The notes under the pieces were generated by a model that was given only the letters and a program-made list of their open reading frames with translations, had not been told where the DNA came from and ran no database searches. From positions 6,200,001 to 6,264,000 of the forward strand of contig NZ_CP043761.1 of NCBI RefSeq assembly GCF_008386395.1: a stretch of 64,000 bases of DNA. The letters run 5' to 3'. The DNA comes from Paenibacillus sp. 37 (GTDB taxonomy: Bacteria; Bacillota; Bacilli; Paenibacillales; Paenibacillaceae). Position numbers and translations under genes: made by a program. Of the stretch, positions 31,716 through 42,391 are shown in pieces. Position 1 is the stretch's first letter. Every line of letters begins with the position of its first letter.

Positions 31716-33173
31716 TTATTTTACTTGTGCAAGCAAACGTTCGATCACCGTATCCCGACCCAGAAGTACGATCGTTTGGTTCAGATCCCGTCCATGTGTC
31801 TGTCCAGTCAAGGCTACACGAATTGGCATAAAGAGCTGTTTGCCCTTAAAGCCGGTTTCTTTCTGTACTTCCTTGATCAATGCAGCCATTTTGCTCGGAG
31901 TAAACTCTTCGCTTGCCTGTACTTTATCCGCAAATGCCTTCAGTACGGTTGGCACCTGCTCCTCCGCAAGCACTGCTTCTCCTTCACTTTCAAGCTCCAG
32001 ATTGGAACGGAAGAATACTTCCGACAATTCGACAATATCAGAGGCAGAATTCATTTGCTCCTGGTACAGGTGTACCAGAGTATAAGCCCATTCTTTTTGT
32101 TCAGCAGACAGCTCGGAAGAAATACGTCCAGCCTTTTGCAGATGCGGAATGGCCATTTCGGCAATCCGTTCCGGGTCAGCATGTTTGATATAGTGGTTGT
32201 TCAAGTGAGCCAGCTTGTGGGTATCAAATACCGCAGGGCTCTTGGACAGGCGTTTCGTATCAAAAATGGAGATCAGCTGCTCTTGCGAGAAGATCTCTTC
32301 TTCCCCTTCCGGCGACCAGCCAAGCAGGGAAATGAAGTTAAACATCGCTTCAGGCAAATAGCCGAGCTGATCATACTGCTCAATAAACTGAATAACGGAT
32401 TCATCCCGTTTACTCAGCTTCTTGTGATTTTCATTCACGATCAGCGTCATATGGCCGAATTGCGGCGGCTCCCAGCCAAGCGCTTCATAGATCATCAGTT
32501 GACGCGGCGTGTTCGAGATGTGATCTTCCCCACGCAGGACGTGGGAGATCTTCATCAAGTGATCATCCACAGCAACGGCATAGTTGTATGTGGGAATGCC
32601 GTCTTTTTTCACAATGACGAAGTCACCGGATTCCTTGCTGTTGAACGAGATTGTGCCTTTAACCATATCATCAAACGTATATGTGCGCTCTTCCGGCACA
32701 CGGAAACGAATACTCGCTACACGGCCTTCCGCTTCAAACGCACTAATTTGCTCTGGAGTCAGGTCACGGTGTTTGCCAGAATAACGCGGTGTTTCTCCAC
32801 GTGCTGACTGTTCCTCGCGCTCTTGCTCCAATTCTTCTTCCGTGCAGAAGCAACGGTAAGCCAGACCTTTATCCAGCAATTCCTGCGTATATTTACGATA
32901 GAGGTCCAGACGTTCCGTTTGACGGTATGGTCCGTATTCTCCGCCCACGTCAATACTTTCGTCCCACTCAATTCCGAGCCATTTCAGGTATTTCAGTTGG
33001 CTTTCTTCACCACCGGCAATATTCCGTTTCACGTCCGTATCTTCAATACGAATAATGAATTTACCGTTATTATGTTTGGCATATAAATAGTTAAACAGCG
33101 CCGTACGGGCATTCCCGATATGCAGGTGTCCCGTTGGGCTCGGCGCGTAACGCACACGAATATCCGTGCTCAT
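31716..33173 (-). CDS. gltX: Glutamyl-tRNA synthetase
   Basis: This class Ib synthetase charges tRNA-Glu and, in most Firmicutes, also tRNA-Gln for later amidation. The 485-residue product has HLHIGNAR in the N-terminal Rossmann fold and the KLSKRDES loop, plus the C-terminal helical anticodon-binding domain. It starts [15 protein letters not shown] with AGGGGATC upstream. It follows ispF by 33 bases and ends about 70 bases before the T-box promoter. Confidence 0.97.
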   Translation of the reverse strand: MSTDIRVRYAPSPTGHLHIGNARTALFNYLYAKHNNGKFIIRIEDTDVKRNIAGGEESQLKYLKWLGIEWDESIDVGGEYGPYRQTERLDLYRKYTQELLDKGLAYRCFCTEEELEQEREEQSARGETPRYSGKHRDLTPEQISAFEAEGRVASIRFRVPEERTYTFDDMVKGTISFNSKESGDFVIVKKDGIPTYNYAVAVDDHLMKISHVLRGEDHISNTPRQLMIYEALGWEPPQFGHMTLIVNENHKKLSKRDESVIQFIEQYDQLGYLPEAMFNFISLLGWSPEGEEEIFSQEQLISIFDTKRLSKSPAVFDTHKLAHLNNHYIKHADPERIAEMAIPHLQKAGRISSELSAEQKEWAYTLVHLYQEQMNSASDIVELSEVFFRSNLELESEGEAVLAEEQVPTVLKAFADKVQASEEFTPSKMAALIKEVQKETGFKGKQLFMPIRVALTGQTHGRDLNQTIVLLGRDTVIERLLAQVK

Positions 33174-33206
33174 ATGATCCCCTCCGTCACTAATTTATTG
33201 ATGATA

Positions 33207-33683
33207 TCACACACGTACAAGGCAAACAACGGACTGAGCGGCAATGCCCTCTCCCCGTCCAGGGAATCCCAGTTGCTCTGTTGTGGTTGCTTTCACGTTC
33301 ACCTGTGTTACATCCGCTTCCAGTGCCTTGGCAATAACCTCAGCCATCTGTGGGATGTAAGGAGCCATCTTCGGCTTTTGGGCAATAATCGTTGAGTCAA
33401 TATTCCCCAACTTATAACCGCGATCCTTCACAAGCTGCCATACATGCTCCAGCAATTTCAGGCTGTCGGCATCTTTGAATTCCGGATCGGTATCCGGGAA
33501 ATGCTTGCCAATATCCCCGAGTGCCAGCGCACCCAAAATAGCATCACTAATCGCGTGCAACAGCACGTCTGCGTCCGAGTGACCCAGCAGTCCTTTTTCA
33601 TAAGGAATCGTTACTCCGCCAATAATACACGGGCGTCCCTCTACCAGCTGATGTACATCAAATCCCTGTCCTACACGTATCAT
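33207..33683 (-). CDS. ispF: 2-C-methyl-D-erythritol 2,4-cyclodiphosphate synthase
   Basis: IspF closes the cyclodiphosphate in the MEP isoprenoid pathway. The 158-residue product has the metal-binding residues in GFDVHQL and [17 protein letters not shown], and the trimer-core [11 protein letters not shown]. Its ATG overlaps the ispD stop (four bases), which suggests coupled translation of consecutive pathway steps. Confidence 0.97.
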   Translation of the reverse strand: MIRVGQGFDVHQLVEGRPCIIGGVTIPYEKGLLGHSDADVLLHAISDAILGALALGDIGKHFPDTDPEFKDADSLKLLEHVWQLVKDRGYKLGNIDSTIIAQKPKMAPYIPQMAEVIAKALEADVTQVNVKATTTEQLGFPGRGEGIAAQSVVCLVRV

Positions 33684-34375
33684 CGCTTCTTCTCTCCCCC
33701 CAGCAAAAACGCAGCATATTGCAAATCTTCCGGCGTTGTTAATTTGATATTGGTATAATTGCCTTCCACAACCTTGACCGACATTCCCTGACGTTCAGCC
33801 AGCATGGCATCATCTGTCCCCAGAAATCCGTCCTGCTCGGCTGATTCGTAGGCGGAGAGCAGGGAAGAAAGACGAAAAGCCTGCGGGGTTTGAATGCTCC
33901 ACAGACTGCTGCGGTCTGGCGTCGCCGTAACGACTCCTTCCGCATTCACTTGTTTGATCGTATCCTTCACGGGAACCGCAAGTACAGCTGCTCCACCACC
34001 GGCTATGGCGGCCGCCATGCATCCCTTGATCTGCTCATGGTTTACAAAAGGACGTACCCCGTCGTGAACGAGAACCCAATCCGTCCCAAGTGCCTCAAGG
34101 CCTTTATGGACAGAATGTTGTCTCTCTTTCCCTCCCGGGATAACACGGACACGTGAATCCAGTTGGTATTCTTTTACCCAATCCTGGCAACGTTCAACAT
34201 CTACGGTTCCTGTGACCAGCACCATCTCGCGGATCTCGTCCAGCGCAGCAAATACCTCAAGCGTATGTATGAAAACGGGCTTGTCCTGCAGCAACAGAAA
34301 CTGTTTGCTCTCGGTCGTCCCCATCCGGGTTCCGCGACCTGCTGCCACAATGACAACGCCCCACCCTTTATCCAT
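33680..34375 (-). CDS. ispD: 2-C-methyl-D-erythritol 4-phosphate cytidylyltransferase
   Basis: IspD transfers CMP to MEP in isoprenoid synthesis. The 231-residue product has the nucleotide-binding loop [18 protein letters not shown] near residues 9-26 and the VHDGVRPFV segment. [11 protein letters not shown]-terminal motif is present. It is followed by ispF with a four-base overlap and lies 82 bases downstream of the PIN/TRAM gene. Confidence 0.97.
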   Translation of the reverse strand: MDKGWGVVIVAAGRGTRMGTTESKQFLLLQDKPVFIHTLEVFAALDEIREMVLVTGTVDVERCQDWVKEYQLDSRVRVIPGGKERQHSVHKGLEALGTDWVLVHDGVRPFVNHEQIKGCMAAAIAGGGAAVLAVPVKDTIKQVNAEGVVTATPDRSSLWSIQTPQAFRLSSLLSAYESAEQDGFLGTDDAMLAERQGMSVKVVEGNYTNIKLTTPEDLQYAAFLLGGEKKR

Positions 34376-34457
34376 GCTGCAATCCCTGCCTTGTCTGTCA
34401 GTTTATCGTCCAAAGATATACAATATCATTCAACGATACACTACCCATCATACCGCT

Positions 34458-35543
34458 TTATTGGGCTTTTTCCAACAGTTTCGGCTTGGCAAAAATCATT
34501 CGTCCTGCTGAAGTCTGCAACACACTGGTCACCAGCACTTCCATCATCATGCCGATATACTCGCGTCCGCCTTCCACAACGATCATTGTGCCATCATCCA
34601 GATAAGCTACACCTTGACCATGCTCCTTGCCATCCTTGATGATCTGCACCATGATCTCCTCACCTGGCAGAACAACCGGCTTAACCGCATTGGCGAGATC
34701 ATTAATGTTCAACACAGATACACCCTGGAGTTCGCACACTTTGTTCAGGTTAAAGTCATTGGTGACCACTTTTCCCTGAAGCACTTTTGCCAGTTTAACC
34801 AGTTTGCTGTCCACCTCGGAGATTTCCTCGAAATCCCCCTCGTAGATCAGGACTTTTACATCAAGTTCCTTCTGGATTTTGTTCAAAATGTCCAGTCCAC
34901 GCCGTCCTCTGTTCCGCTTGAGCAGATCCGATGAATCAGCAATATGCTGTAACTCCTCCAGAACAAATTCCGGAATTACGATCGTGCCTTCAATAAATCC
35001 GGTTTTGCATATATCAGCGATACGCCCATCGATAATAACACTGGTATCCAGAATTTTATGTTCTTCCATCCGTCTGTCCTCGTCCACCTCGGGATGACCC
35101 CATCGTCCAGACATCCAGAAGGCCCCCAGATCGTCTTTCTTCGCCATGGCAAGGGTATAACCGGAATAAGCACTAATCACCGTCAGCGCCACTTGCAGCA
35201 CTTCTCCTGCCGTCCCCATCCATCCCACAACAGGGTAAAGTAACAAGGCCACGAGCAATCCTGCAACTGTACCTGCGGCACCTGCAGCCAATTCGTTCAT
35301 AGGTACTTTTGCCAATGAGTCAATTCCACTATGCAACCTGTCTGCCATCAATGTTCCACCAATATTACATACAGCCATAAACATTACAGCTCCCAGCAGC
35401 GTTGATATACCAGCTCCCAGTAATCCTGCTGACTGAATCCACTCCGCCATCCATGGGACCGATTTTCCTGCCAGATGATATGCCGTGTAGCCGAACCATG
35501 CACCGCACAATCCTGTAAAAGTTAAAATGCCTTTTTTCCACAT
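34458..35543 (-). CDS. yacL: Membrane-anchored PIN/TRAM domain protein (YacL family)
   Basis: The 361-residue product has about four N-terminal transmembrane helices (residues 1-135), a PIN nuclease domain starting at ILDTSVIIDGRIADI with acidic residues typical of the active site (also VTNDFNLNKV), and a C-terminal TRAM domain (LPGEEIMVQIIKDGKEHGQG). The role is probably RNA cleavage at the membrane; substrates are not known to me. The ATG at 35541-35543 follows AAGGAGG. It begins the yacL-ispD-ispF-gltX run and is divergent from the plus-strand gene at 35717. Confidence 0.9.
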   Translation of the reverse strand: MWKKGILTFTGLCGAWFGYTAYHLAGKSVPWMAEWIQSAGLLGAGISTLLGAVMFMAVCNIGGTLMADRLHSGIDSLAKVPMNELAAGAAGTVAGLLVALLLYPVVGWMGTAGEVLQVALTVISAYSGYTLAMAKKDDLGAFWMSGRWGHPEVDEDRRMEEHKILDTSVIIDGRIADICKTGFIEGTIVIPEFVLEELQHIADSSDLLKRNRGRRGLDILNKIQKELDVKVLIYEGDFEEISEVDSKLVKLAKVLQGKVVTNDFNLNKVCELQGVSVLNINDLANAVKPVVLPGEEIMVQIIKDGKEHGQGVAYLDDGTMIVVEGGREYIGMMMEVLVTSVLQTSAGRMIFAKPKLLEKAQ

Positions 35544-35653
35544 TAGTCCCTGCACCTCCTTCAATGTATCTTGATCTTTATATCCAGTATGATCCAATTC
35601 CTGAATTGCTAATCCCATCTGGAAGAACTTTTTGGAAATGTTGCAATCGTCAG

Positions 35654-35683
35654 TTGAAAGTAGGTAAATTATTGGCATATAAT
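35654..35683 (+). promoter_or_regulatory. Probable promoter of the plus-strand gene at 35717
   Basis: TTGAAA (35654-35659) and a perfect TATAAT (35678-35683) are separated by 18 bases, about 34 bases upstream of the start codon. The gap also contains the yacL leader on the other strand. Confidence 0.65.
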
Positions 35684-35716
35684 GAATTCAATTCATATCC
35701 CGAGGTGAGTGGCAAA

Positions 35717-36112
35717 ATGAGTACGCTAAGTTTACAGGCTTTCCAGGATCAAGTTTCTGAACTGTTGTTGCGTCATCGCAGCCTGATTGATGTACTGTCC
35801 AAAACGGGACAAGCCGGAGCGTCTGTTAACCGTGCCGTGTCCAAAGCCATTACCGAATGCGGCTGCATTGAGCTGCACGCCACCAAGCAGAAATATGCCC
35901 CGGAGAGCGATATCGCTCAAACCAAGGGCCTGCTGGAAACGCATGTGGAAGGTGAGTTGTGTGAGAACTGCAGAGAGGTCATCAGCTCTGAGCTAGGGCG
36001 GAACCTGTTCTACATGTCGGCTCTCTGCAATCTGCTGGACATTAACATGGAAGAGGTCGTAAATCACGAATCACAGAAGTGTTCAACGTTAGGGATGTTT
36101 AATCTGTCGTAA
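35717..36112 (+). CDS. Conserved small protein with paired cysteines, function unknown
   Basis: I do not recognise a function with certainty; my recollection is that paenibacilli annotate homologues only with a DUF name. The 131-residue product starts at the ATG behind GAGGTGAG. It has ECGC in the first half and CENC in the second, which could bind a metal. The C-terminal half (SSELGRNLFYMSALCNLLDI) resembles the helical E-L-G-x-x-L-F-Y pattern of MazG-like pyrophosphohydrolases, but the full acidic metal site is not evident. It has its own promoter, is divergent from yacL and convergent with pssA. Confidence 0.85.
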   Translation: MSTLSLQAFQDQVSELLLRHRSLIDVLSKTGQAGASVNRAVSKAITECGCIELHATKQKYAPESDIAQTKGLLETHVEGELCENCREVISSELGRNLFYMSALCNLLDINMEEVVNHESQKCSTLGMFNLS

Positions 36113-36171
36113 GAAGATATGTATGTCGTTCGCAAGGGTTTCTTTTACCGTAAATAGATCTGAATAAACAA

Positions 36172-36209
36172 AAAGCACGCATTCTCCAGTTCAGGAGAGT
36201 ACGTGCTTT
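36172..36209. terminator. Bidirectional terminator between the small plus-strand gene and pssA
   Basis: Arms 36172-36187 and 36194-36209 pair over 16 positions with a short mismatch. A-runs precede and T-rich sequence follows on both strands. It lies between two convergent genes. Confidence 0.8.
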
Positions 36210-36238
36210 CTTTATATAGTGTCTGTCCCCGAGGCGAC

Positions 36239-36970
36239 TTAACGATCGGAAGGACGGGAAGATTTCTCATCCTTGCGCTTTTTCGCCCGACTACGTGAGG
36301 CCGCTGTTCGCACATTATGCTTCATTCCATACAGGGCGTATAACACCAACGGAATAAAGATCAATTTGGATAACTGCTCCGGGAAAATAACGGCTACGGC
36401 TATGGCAAATAACACAACCCATGGTGCAATCCAGATTGCCTTTCGTGGCAAACCGACCTTTTTGAAATTGGGATATTTAAGCGAACTCACCATCAGATAC
36501 GATAACAGCAATGTAGCAATCATCATGCTAACCGGGCCAATATCCTTATTGAACAAGGACAGTGTGGCCAGTACCCCGCCGGCTGCCGGTATCGGCAGAC
36601 CTGTGAAGTATCCAGGAATACCCGGACGAACGTTAAACCGTGCAAGACGAATGGCTCCACAGATCGGAAAAGCCGCTGTTGCAATCCAGGCGAGGATCGG
36701 CATCGACTCTTGAAACGACACCATAAATATGATCAGAGCTGGTGCTGCACCAAAGGAAACCATGTCAGACAAGGAATCAAGTTCCTTACCGAATTCACTT
36801 TGGGCATTAAGTGCACGTGCCACTCGGCCATCCAGACCATCAAGCAGCATCGCTACAATGACCATAATGGCAGCCAAACTGTAATTTCCATCAATCGCAA
36901 GCAAAATTGCCATCATTCCAAGAAACAGATTACCCAGGGTAAAGAGATTCGGAATGAATCTGGTTAGCAT
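36239..36970 (-). CDS. pssA: CDP-diacylglycerol-serine O-phosphatidyltransferase
   Basis: This membrane enzyme makes phosphatidylserine, the precursor of phosphatidylethanolamine. The 243-residue product has the CDP-alcohol phosphotransferase motif D-G-x2-A-R-x8-G-x3-D-x3-D, seen as DGRVAR, a G and then D-SLS-D at about residues 47-69. Several transmembrane helices are evident and the C-terminal tail is basic (SRSRAKKRKDEK). It follows disA by about 45 bases. In Bacillus subtilis pssA lies elsewhere, so this position marks the lineage. Confidence 0.93.
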   Translation of the reverse strand: MLTRFIPNLFTLGNLFLGMMAILLAIDGNYSLAAIMVIVAMLLDGLDGRVARALNAQSEFGKELDSLSDMVSFGAAPALIIFMVSFQESMPILAWIATAAFPICGAIRLARFNVRPGIPGYFTGLPIPAAGGVLATLSLFNKDIGPVSMMIATLLLSYLMVSSLKYPNFKKVGLPRKAIWIAPWVVLFAIAVAVIFPEQLSKLIFIPLVLYALYGMKHNVRTAASRSRAKKRKDEKSSRPSDR

Positions 36971-37015
36971 CGTTGTTTCACCTCATCCATTTCAAGCCTT
37001 TATATAGGCAAACCC

Positions 37016-38092
37016 TTACATCTGTCTGTCGATAAACATTTGCTCCTGCAAACGTTTGAGGCCTTCCTTAATGGTCCGGGCACGAACTTCACCAATACCA
37101 TCCACTTCGTCCAGTTCTTCAATTGTAGCCATAATAACATGAGGCAATTGTTCGAATTGATCCACCAGGTTATGGATAATGACATTGGGCAGGCGGGGGA
37201 TCTTATTTAATACCCGGTATCCGCGAGGTGCAACCGAATCCTCTGAAGTGGCCGCCGATGAAGGATAACCGAGCAGACGGACAATATGATGTGCATCCAA
37301 CAACTCATCGTCCGACAATCTTTTCAGTCCCACAATAATTTCACGGATTTTGTCATCACTGTCGTCACGGGCATAGTCTTTATACAATAACCAGGCTTCT
37401 TCTTCCGTTGTACCCACGAGCTCTTCCATTTGCATGGAGATGAGTCGTCCCTCATTCCCGAGTTCATGAATATATCGTTTGATCTCCGTTTTGATCCGCA
37501 TCACCATTTCGGTACGCTGAATCACATTAACCACTTCAGGAATCGTCACCAGTTCCTCAAATTCAGAGGCACTCAGATTCGTAAGAGACTGTGTTAATAC
37601 CGCTTTGTATTTCTCCAGGGTTTGAATCGCTTGATTCGCTTTGGTCAAAATAACCCCAATTTCCTTGAGGGAATAACGAAGTGTTCCCTGATACAAGGTA
37701 ATGATATTCCGACGCTGTGATATGGATACGACCAATTTACCCGTTTGCTTTGCTACACGCTCTGCCGTCCGGTGACGAATCCCCGTCTCTGATGAAGAGA
37801 TAGATGAATCCGGGATTAACTGGGTATTGGCGTAAAGAATACGCTTCAAATCTTCGCTAAGAATAATGGCACCATCCATCTTGGCGAGTTCGTACAGGTA
37901 GTTTGGGGAGAAATCACAGTTAATCGAGAATCCCCCGTCCACCACTTCCATGACTTCAGGGCTGTATCCTACAACAAGCAGTGCGCCCGTCTTGGCGCGC
38001 AGCACATTTTCCAGACCTTCGCGGAAAGGTGTACCTGGTGCGATCAGCCTTAACAACTCATTCATATTATCCAGTTGGCTCATATCTTTCAT
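37016..38092 (-). CDS. disA: DNA-integrity scanning protein DisA, diadenylate cyclase
   Basis: DisA synthesises c-di-AMP and scans DNA for branched structures. The 358-residue product has the DAC domain with the catalytic DGA (residues 73-75) and RHR (106-108) motifs, a helical linker, and a C-terminal helix-hairpin-helix region ([20 protein letters not shown]). It lies 13 bases after radA, the usual partner; the pair acts in DNA-damage checkpoint control before sporulation. Confidence 0.97.
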   Translation of the reverse strand: MKDMSQLDNMNELLRLIAPGTPFREGLENVLRAKTGALLVVGYSPEVMEVVDGGFSINCDFSPNYLYELAKMDGAIILSEDLKRILYANTQLIPDSSISSSETGIRHRTAERVAKQTGKLVVSISQRRNIITLYQGTLRYSLKEIGVILTKANQAIQTLEKYKAVLTQSLTNLSASEFEELVTIPEVVNVIQRTEMVMRIKTEIKRYIHELGNEGRLISMQMEELVGTTEEEAWLLYKDYARDDSDDKIREIIVGLKRLSDDELLDAHHIVRLLGYPSSAATSEDSVAPRGYRVLNKIPRLPNVIIHNLVDQFEQLPHVIMATIEELDEVDGIGEVRARTIKEGLKRLQEQMFIDRQM

Positions 38093-38105
38093 CTTGTTAT
38101 GCCCC

Positions 38106-39473
38106 CTAATCTAAAGCAACCGCTAGTGCATCTGCCACGGTATTCACACCGATCAGTTGTATCCCGCGAGGATGTTTCCAGCCCTTTAAGCTTTTTTCCG
38201 GTAAAATGACTCGTTTGAAGCCCAACTTTGCGGCTTCCTTCACTCGTTGTTCGGCCCGTGATACGGCTCGAACTTCACCTGTCAGACCGATCTCGCCAAA
38301 GATGACGTCGTCCGGCTTGGTCGGTACATCTCTCAAACTGGATGCAATGCTGACGGCAACCGCCAAATCTACAGCGGGCTCATCCAATCGTACTCCACCA
38401 GCCACGTTCAGATACGCATCCTGGGTCTGTAAGAACATACCCATCCGTTTCTCCAGCACTGCAATGATCAGATTTAATCGATGCAGATCTACCCCTGTTG
38501 CCATACGGCGGGGAGAAGGGAAATGGGTGGTTGAGATCAACGCCTGCAATTCCACGAGCAGAGGGCGTGTACCCTCCATACTGGCAACTACCGTTGAACC
38601 TGCTACACCCAGTGGACGTTCTGACAAAAAGAGTTCGGACGGATTGCCCACCTCACGAAGTCCATCCTCACCCATTTCAAAAATACCAATCTCATTGGTG
38701 GAACCAAAACGGTTCTTCACCGCACGCAGCAGGCGATACGTATGATGCCGTTCTCCTTCAAAATAAAGCACGCAATCCACCATATGTTCTAACATACGTG
38801 GACCGGCAATGGCACCTTCTTTGGTAACATGCCCCACAAGAACCGTTGCAATGCCTCTGCCTTTGGCAATCCGCATGAACCTTGACGTACATTCCCTTAC
38901 CTGTGCTACACTACCCGGCGCACTGGTAACTTCGGGAAGATATACCGTCTGAATGGAGTCGATGACCAGAAAATGCGGCTGGATCTGATCCACCGCTTCC
39001 TCTACGCGTTCCATATTGGTTTCACACAATACATACAACTCGGCAGAGAGTGCCCCGAGGCGGTCTGCCCGCAATTTAGTCTGCTTGACTGATTCCTCAC
39101 CGGAAACATATAACACACGCAAACCCGAATGCGTCAAAGCATGGGACGTCTGCAACATCAACGTTGATTTACCGATACCCGGATCTCCGCCCACCAGAAC
39201 GAGTGAACCCGGAACAATTCCGCCACCCAATACCCGGTTCAACTCTCCGATTCCAGTCTGTACACGCGGTTCCTGACCGCTATCTATATCTATGATAGGA
39301 AGCGGTTTATCTTTACTGTCAAACAGAGGAGAATTTCTCCCTTGTGTTTTGACCACCGTCTCTGTTTCTTCCACCATTGAATTCCATGACTGACAACCCG
39401 GACACTTACCGTACCACTTGGGGGCTTCATAGCCGCATTCCGTACATTGAAACTTGGTTTTAACTTTGGCCAC
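38106..39473 (-). CDS. radA: DNA repair protein RadA (Sms)
   Basis: RadA is a RecA-like ATPase that promotes branch migration in recombination. The 455-residue product has an N-terminal zinc finger (CTEC and CPGC), Walker [11 protein letters not shown], the RadA-specific KNRFG motif and a C-terminal Lon-protease-like domain ([20 protein letters not shown]). The start is a GTG at 39471-39473 with GGAGTGCTGAA upstream; the longer in-frame reading lacks family similarity. Separated from clpC by a terminator, so it probably uses its own promoter. Confidence 0.95.
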   Translation of the reverse strand: MAKVKTKFQCTECGYEAPKWYGKCPGCQSWNSMVEETETVVKTQGRNSPLFDSKDKPLPIIDIDSGQEPRVQTGIGELNRVLGGGIVPGSLVLVGGDPGIGKSTLMLQTSHALTHSGLRVLYVSGEESVKQTKLRADRLGALSAELYVLCETNMERVEEAVDQIQPHFLVIDSIQTVYLPEVTSAPGSVAQVRECTSRFMRIAKGRGIATVLVGHVTKEGAIAGPRMLEHMVDCVLYFEGERHHTYRLLRAVKNRFGSTNEIGIFEMGEDGLREVGNPSELFLSERPLGVAGSTVVASMEGTRPLLVELQALISTTHFPSPRRMATGVDLHRLNLIIAVLEKRMGMFLQTQDAYLNVAGGVRLDEPAVDLAVAVSIASSLRDVPTKPDDVIFGEIGLTGEVRAVSRAEQRVKEAAKLGFKRVILPEKSLKGWKHPRGIQLIGVNTVADALAVALD

Positions 39474-39562
39474 TTCAGCACTCCTATAATTTAGTTTTAT
39501 AACAGCATTTTGCATTATTCGACGAATTTCACCCAAACTCCCTGACGTGCAGGGTTACTAAA

Positions 39563-39592
39563 AGTTTACCATTGTTTGAGATTTTTCGTAAA
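39563..39592 (-). promoter_or_regulatory. Possible promoter of radA-disA-pssA
   Basis: TTTACG (39587-39592) and TAAACT (39563-39568) with an 18-base spacer on the minus strand. The match is moderate, but a promoter is expected because clpC ends in a strong terminator just upstream. Confidence 0.45.
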
Positions 39593-39651
39593 GGATTATC
39601 GCAAACTTTACACATGTTCCTGACATAATCATGTCCGTCTTCTGTCCAAAG

Positions 39652-39689
39652 TGCAAAAAATCCTCCCCGGCCGAAGCCGAGAAGGATTT
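39652..39689 (-). terminator. Rho-independent terminator of the ctsR-clpC operon
   Basis: Arms 39658-39671 and 39676-39689 form a GC-rich stem with a four-base loop (TTCG on the minus strand), followed by TTTTTTG. It lies about 55 bases beyond the clpC stop codon. Confidence 0.9.
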
Positions 39690-39744
39690 GATTATGGAAT
39701 AAGGATTAATACAAGCTGAAGCTCACTCCAAAGCTTGATGTATA

Positions 39745-42207
39745 TTATTTGGTTTCGATTTCCTCATTGGACGGAACGACCACGTCTTTTTTCGTAACAG
39801 ACAGTGCACCGTTCTCTTCGTCGATGAGCAATGAATCCCCTTTGGTTACGTTACCTGTGAGCAACTCTTCGGACAATTTGTCCTCAATATGCTTTTGGAT
39901 CGCCCGACGAAGCGGACGCGCACCGTAAGCTGGATCAAAGCCTGACTTCGCAAGGAAAGACTTGGCATTATCAGTGAGTTCGAAATCGACCTCATGTTCG
40001 AGCAGTCGTTTACGAAGTTCTTCACTCATAAGCGTAACAATTTCAGCGATGTGTTTTTCTTCGAGTGAGTGGAACACGATAATTTCATCAATCCGGTTAA
40101 GGAACTCTGGACGGAAGCTTTTCTTCAGCTCATCCATCACTTTCCCCTTCATGTTGTCATAATCCGCTCCTGCATCTACAACTGCAGTGAAGCCCAGTGT
40201 AGAGTTACGTTTGATCGCTTCGGCACCCACGTTGGATGTTAGAATGATCAGCGTATTGCGGAAGTCAACGACGCGACCTTTGGAATCCGTCAGTCGACCA
40301 TCCTCAAGCACTTGTAACAAGATATTGAATACTTCTGGATGTGCTTTCTCGATTTCATCGAGCAGGACTACGGAATATGGTTTGCGACGAACTTTCTCTG
40401 TCAGCTGGCCACCTTCTTCGTACCCAACATATCCTGGAGGCGCTCCGACAAGTCGGGAAGTCGAGTGCTTCTCACCATACTCGGACATATCAATCCGGAT
40501 TACTGCATTTTCATCGCCGAACATCGCTTCAGCCAGAGCACGAGCAAGTTCTGTTTTACCTACCCCTGTAGGACCGAGGAAAATGAATGAACCCATCGGA
40601 CGTTTCGGATCTTTAAGTCCTGCACGAGCACGACGAACCGCACGGCTGACAGACTTCACTGCCTCATCCTGACCGATGACACGTTCATGTAGAATAGACT
40701 CCAGATTCATCAGACGCTGTGTCTCTTCTTCTTTCAGTTGGTTCACAGGGATTCCTGTCCAGCTGGCTACCACTTGTGCGATATCCTCAGGAGTAACCTC
40801 GGAATCGGTGCGACCTTGTTTCTCTTTCCACTGGTTCTTCGTTACATCCAGCTCTTCACGAATTTTTTGTTCCGTATCACGCAGAGCTGCTGCTTTTTCG
40901 AACTCCTGACTTTGAACTGCAGCGTCTTTTTCCTTACGGATATCTTCCAGACGGCTTTCCAGTTGTTTCAGGTTTGGTGGGATCGTGTAAGAGTTCAATC
41001 TTACTTTGGAACCCGCTTCATCAATCAGATCAATCGCTTTGTCTGGCAAGAAACGGTCTGTAATGTAACGGTCAGACAGTTTAACCGCCTGCACAATTGC
41101 TTCGTCCGTAATTTTCACACGGTGATGCGCCTCATAACGGTCACGCAAGCCATGTAAGATTTGAATCGCTTCTTCCGGAGAAGGCTGATCTACAGTAATC
41201 GGTTGGAATCGACGCTCAAGCGCTGCATCCTTCTCGATGTATTTACGATATTCATCCAGTGTTGTCGCACCGATACATTGCAATTCTCCACGAGCCAGAG
41301 CCGGTTTCAAAATGTTAGAAGCATCGATGGCACCTTCAGCTCCGCCTGCGCCAATCAAGGTATGCAATTCGTCGATAAACAGGACAATGTTACCTGCTTG
41401 GCGAATCTCATCCATGATTTTTTTCAGACGATCTTCGAACTCACCACGATATTTGGTTCCAGCGACTACAGAACCCATATCTAGGGTCATTACACGTTTG
41501 TCGCGCAATGTTTCCGGAATCTCATTTGCAATGATTTTTTGTGCAAGGCCTTCAGCAATCGCTGTTTTACCTACACCTGGCTCACCGATCAATACCGGGT
41601 TGTTCTTGGTACGACGGCTGAGCACCTGGATGACACGTTCAATTTCTTTACTACGCCCAATGACTGGGTCCAGGTTGTTCTCTCTCGCATAAGCCGTGAG
41701 GTCACGTGCCAGACTGTCTAGCGTTGGTGTGCTTACATTGGCAGGTGTGCCATTATGGCTGGATACAGCTTCACTGCTGCCAAGCAATTGCAGCACTTGT
41801 TGACGTGCTTTGTTCAGGCTAATTCCCAGGTTATTGAGCACACGTGCTGCAACACCCTCGCCTTCACGAATCAATCCGAGCAGGATATGCTCTGTGCCTA
41901 CATAGGTATGGCCCAATTTTCGAGCTTCATCCATAGATAGTTCAATTACTTTTTTCGCACGTGGCGTATATGCAATGTTGGTAGGTTGCTCTTGGCCACG
42001 GCCAATCAGCGTTTCTACTTCATCCTGAATTTTTTCCAATCCGAGTCCCAGGCCGATCAGTGCTTTGGCTGCGATACCTTCGCCTTCACGAATGAGGCCG
42101 AGCAAAATATGCTCAGTACCGATGTTATTATGACCGAGACGGACAGCTTCTTCCTGCGCGAGTGCGAGCACCTTTTGGGCCCGTTCCGTAAATCTTCCAA
42201 ACATCAT
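39745..42207 (-). CDS. clpC: ATP-dependent unfoldase ClpC (Clp/Hsp100)
   Basis: ClpC unfolds substrates for ClpP and degrades proteins marked with phosphoarginine. The 820-residue product has two N-terminal repeats (about 1-145), Walker A GEPGVGKT in the first AAA domain, a UVR-type coiled-coil middle domain around 420-460, and GPTGVGKT in the second AAA domain. The C-terminal [15 protein letters not shown] sensor-2 region is intact. It is the last gene of the CtsR regulon operon, with McsB providing the arginine-phosphate tags. Confidence 0.97.
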   Translation of the reverse strand: MMFGRFTERAQKVLALAQEEAVRLGHNNIGTEHILLGLIREGEGIAAKALIGLGLGLEKIQDEVETLIGRGQEQPTNIAYTPRAKKVIELSMDEARKLGHTYVGTEHILLGLIREGEGVAARVLNNLGISLNKARQQVLQLLGSSEAVSSHNGTPANVSTPTLDSLARDLTAYARENNLDPVIGRSKEIERVIQVLSRRTKNNPVLIGEPGVGKTAIAEGLAQKIIANEIPETLRDKRVMTLDMGSVVAGTKYRGEFEDRLKKIMDEIRQAGNIVLFIDELHTLIGAGGAEGAIDASNILKPALARGELQCIGATTLDEYRKYIEKDAALERRFQPITVDQPSPEEAIQILHGLRDRYEAHHRVKITDEAIVQAVKLSDRYITDRFLPDKAIDLIDEAGSKVRLNSYTIPPNLKQLESRLEDIRKEKDAAVQSQEFEKAAALRDTEQKIREELDVTKNQWKEKQGRTDSEVTPEDIAQVVASWTGIPVNQLKEEETQRLMNLESILHERVIGQDEAVKSVSRAVRRARAGLKDPKRPMGSFIFLGPTGVGKTELARALAEAMFGDENAVIRIDMSEYGEKHSTSRLVGAPPGYVGYEEGGQLTEKVRRKPYSVVLLDEIEKAHPEVFNILLQVLEDGRLTDSKGRVVDFRNTLIILTSNVGAEAIKRNSTLGFTAVVDAGADYDNMKGKVMDELKKSFRPEFLNRIDEIIVFHSLEEKHIAEIVTLMSEELRKRLLEHEVDFELTDNAKSFLAKSGFDPAYGARPLRRAIQKHIEDKLSEELLTGNVTKGDSLLIDEENGALSVTKKDVVVPSNEEIETK

Positions 42208-42391
42208 ATCTCCTGCACCTCCATGGTTTTGGATAAAACGAGGTCATGTAATGAAATAACCGTCGTATTCTTCATATCATTTTTGTTTGCAGCCGTGCTG
42301 CGAATAAAGTCATTTGGCATTTGTACATGCCTTATTATATAAAAGCCGCAATGCGGCATGAAACCATATTTCAATACAAAATCAGGCTAAA

